Source of the DNA: an uncultured Caulobacteraceae bacterium
GTDB taxonomy: Bacteria; Pseudomonadota; Alphaproteobacteria; Caulobacterales; Caulobacteraceae
Direction: 5' to 3'
Assembly: GCA_937890965.1 (NCBI GenBank)
Contig: CALAEG010000374.1
Coordinates: 1 to 35,408 of the forward strand
Length of the DNA: 35,408 nt
The notes beneath the pieces are model-generated. The model made no database searches and had not been told where the DNA came from. It worked only from the letters and a program-made list of their open reading frames with translations. Positions within the stretch are counted from its first letter, which is position 1; each line of letters starts with the position of its first letter. This document shows positions 33,768-35,408 of this stretch, in pieces. A program made the translations under genes and the position numbers.

Positions 33768-34235
33768 CTACCCCGGTGCCTTGGCGCGGAACTGGGTGTG
33801 GCAGCTGCCGCAGGCCTTGGTCAGAGTCGGGTATTCCGCGCGGATGGCGCCGATATCGCCGCCGGCCGCGGTGGCGGCGAAATGGTGCGCCGCGACCGCG
33901 AAGCTATCGGCGGCGGTCTTGAAGGCGGCCGGCTGGCTCCAGATCTCGGCCTTGGCCTTGGTTTTCACCCCGGCCTCCGGCCCGCTGCCGACCGGGAACC
34001 AGGACGGGATCTGCGGCGCCAGCGTATCGAGCTGATGTGCATAGCCCTGGATGACCGAGGCCTGGGGCGTCGGCTTGTTCAGCTCGTCATAGATGCCCTT
34101 GGAGGCCGCGCCGATCGCCTTGTAGTGGGTCTGGCGGGCCTGGATGACACCGGCCATGTCGGCGGCCAGCGCCGCGCCCGCCGCGCCGAGCGCCAGGGCC
34201 ACGGCGGCTGCGGTCAGTGTCGCCTTCGTTCGCAT
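33768..34235 (-). CDS. Cytochrome c' / c-556 family protein
   Basis: 155 residues from the ATG at 34233-34235 with GGAGA upstream. A Sec signal peptide ends at ALAAD (about residue 26), so it is periplasmic. The heme c site CGSCH (residues 142-146) lies near the C-terminus, as usual for the four-helix-bundle cytochrome c' group, and is followed by TQFRAK. Helices contain IQARQTHYKAIGAASKGIYD at the start. Members bind NO or CO or shuttle electrons. Its stop is almost contiguous with the cytochrome b561 gene, a common pairing where the b-type membrane protein reduces the c-type partner. Confidence 0.88.
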   Translation of the reverse strand: MRTKATLTAAAVALALGAAGAALAADMAGVIQARQTHYKAIGAASKGIYDELNKPTPQASVIQGYAHQLDTLAPQIPSWFPVGSGPEAGVKTKAKAEIWSQPAAFKTAADSFAVAAHHFAATAAGGDIGAIRAEYPTLTKACGSCHTQFRAKAPG

Positions 34236-34279
34236 CGCCGTCTCCGCAGGTGCCAAGTCTTGTTCTTACCGCCGCGATA

Positions 34280-35408
34280 TCACCACGCGTCGATCCAGCG
34301 AAGCTTCTTTTCGGCCCTCGGCGTCGGCGGCGGCATGGCGCGCAACGCGCCCATGATCCAGGCGCGGGTCTCGGCGGGGTCGATCACGTCGTCTATGCCA
34401 TAGGTGGTGGCGCGGTTCAGCGCCTTGCCGCCGGCATAGGCGCGGGCGACCATCTCGTCGAAACGGGCGCGCCGCTCGGTCGGGTCGGCGATGGCCGCCA
34501 GCTCGTTGCGGTAGCCCAGCTTGACCGAGCCCTCCAGCCCCATGCCGCCGAACTCGCCGGTGGGCCAGGAGACGGCGAACATCGAGGCCTGATAGGACCC
34601 GCCGGTCATGGCGATGGCGCCGAGGCCATAGCTTTTGCGCAGGATGACGCTGAGCAGCGGCACGGTCAGGTTCGCCCCGATGATGAACAGGCGCGAACAG
34701 TGGCGCACCAGGGCGGTCTTCTCGATCTCCGGCCCGACCATCATGCCCGGCGTGTCCGACAGCGACAGAACCGGGATGTCGTAGGCCTCGCAGACCTGCA
34801 GGAAGCGCGCGGCCTTGTCGGAGCCGTCGGAATCAATCGCGCCGCCCAGCACCTTGGGATTGTTGGCCATGACGCCCACGGCACGGCCCTCGATGCGGAT
34901 CAGCGCCGTCACCATGGTCTGGCCGAACTTCGGGCGGATCTCCAGCACCGAGCCCTCGTCGGCGAGAATGCCGATCAGCTCGCGGATATCGTAGACGCGC
35001 AGGCGGTTCTCCGGGATCACGCCCCGCAGGCGGCGCTGGTCGGGCGCGGTCCAGTCGGCCAGCGGCCCTTGGAAATAGGACAGGTATTGCTTGGCGATGC
35101 GCACCGCGTCGGCCTCGTCCTCGGCGACGATGTCGATGACGCCGTTCGGCTCCTGGATCGAGACCGGACCGATCTCCTCGGGGCGGAAAATCCCCAAGCC
35201 CCCGCCCTCGATCATCGCCGGGCCGCCCATGCCGATGGTCGAATCCCTGGTGGCGATGATGACGTCGCAGCAGCCCAGCACCGAGGCGTTGCCGGCGAAG
35301 CAGCGGCCGGAGGTGATGCCGATCAGCGGCGCGACCCCGGACATCCGGCCCCAGAACTCGAAACCGCGGATGAAGCCGCCGCCCTCGGTGTCGCCGGGCC
35401 GGCCGCCG
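34280..35408 (-). CDS. Acyl-CoA carboxylase carboxyltransferase (beta) subunit, 5' end missing
   Basis: Runs off the right edge; about 376 residues are visible. The frame stays open beyond the ATG at 35344, with RPGDTEGGGFIRGFEFWGRM upstream of it, so that ATG is internal. The carboxyltransferase crotonase-like folds are clear: SGRCFAGNASVLGCCDVIIA, GMGGPAMIEGGGLG, then RAVGVMANNPKVLGGAIDSD, VLSLSDTPGMMVGPEIEKT, GLGAIAMTGGSYQASMFAVSWPTGEFGGMGLEG. It moves CO2 from carboxybiotin to an acyl-CoA (propionyl-, methylcrotonyl- or similar). It ends KKLRWIDAW. The biotin carboxylase partner is not in view. It lies upstream of the cytochrome c' gene by 44 bp on the same strand. Confidence 0.88.
   Translation of the reverse strand, partial: GGRPGDTEGGGFIRGFEFWGRMSGVAPLIGITSGRCFAGNASVLGCCDVIIATRDSTIGMGGPAMIEGGGLGIFRPEEIGPVSIQEPNGVIDIVAEDEADAVRIAKQYLSYFQGPLADWTAPDQRRLRGVIPENRLRVYDIRELIGILADEGSVLEIRPKFGQTMVTALIRIEGRAVGVMANNPKVLGGAIDSDGSDKAARFLQVCEAYDIPVLSLSDTPGMMVGPEIEKTALVRHCSRLFIIGANLTVPLLSVILRKSYGLGAIAMTGGSYQASMFAVSWPTGEFGGMGLEGSVKLGYRNELAAIADPTERRARFDEMVARAYAGGKALNRATTYGIDDVIDPAETRAWIMGALRAMPPPTPRAEKKLRWIDAW

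Overview
The window reads as a chromosomal segment of a high-GC alphaproteobacterium, most likely of the order Caulobacterales (Caulobacter or Phenylobacterium type). This is inferred from strong G/C preference at third codon positions, alphaproteobacterial palindromic repeats, several TonB-dependent receptors and the gene families present. No rRNA, tRNA, CRISPR array, transposase or phage gene was seen, and nearly all the sequence is coding.

Layout, left to right. (1) 1-3000: the 5' part of a CoaA-like P-loop kinase, a sulfatase/phosphonate monoester hydrolase-type enzyme, and a SAM methyltransferase. (2) 3100-10900: a deoxysugar catabolic region. Four overlapping minus-strand genes (aldo/keto reductase, FucU mutarotase, COG3618 lactonase, FAH-family hydrolase) face a plus-strand UxaA-family dehydratase and a GH78 alpha-L-rhamnosidase. 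Together they fit oxidative, non-phosphorylated breakdown of L-fucose or a similar 6-deoxysugar to pyruvate and lactate, except that the 2-keto-3-deoxy-acid dehydrogenase, transporter and regulator are not in the window. Two promoters here carry the same triple GATCA repeat with an exact 10-bp period. (3) 10900-16240: an amidohydrolase, a GMC oxidoreductase, a ferritin-like diiron protein and class III alcohol dehydrogenase, all on the plus strand. A REP-like inverted pair separates the first two. (4) 16240-20030: a Cys-rich lipoprotein, an XRE regulator, a compact three-gene unit (GNAT-like protein, GNAT, isochorismatase-fold protein without its catalytic Cys) and a divergent LysR regulator. 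(5) 20030-24900: PEP carboxylase, a small 2OG-Fe(II) oxygenase, a composite palindromic repeat and an NRAMP-related transporter. (6) 25060-31240: two tandem paralogous TonB-dependent receptors whose leaders and terminators are duplicated as well. (7) 31245-35408: malonyl-CoA synthetase (matB), a DUF559 nuclease flanked by inverted REP-like hairpins, a cytochrome b561/cytochrome c' pair and the 3' part of an acyl-CoA carboxylase carboxyltransferase.

The most interesting items are the DUF559 nuclease cassette between inverted hairpins, with a gene-less look-alike at 12143-12292; the 10-bp-phased GATCA operator candidates; the GNAT/pseudo-isochorismatase/LysR unit; and the duplication of a complete receptor transcription unit. 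All functional calls come from reading motifs and remembered families; no database search was run.
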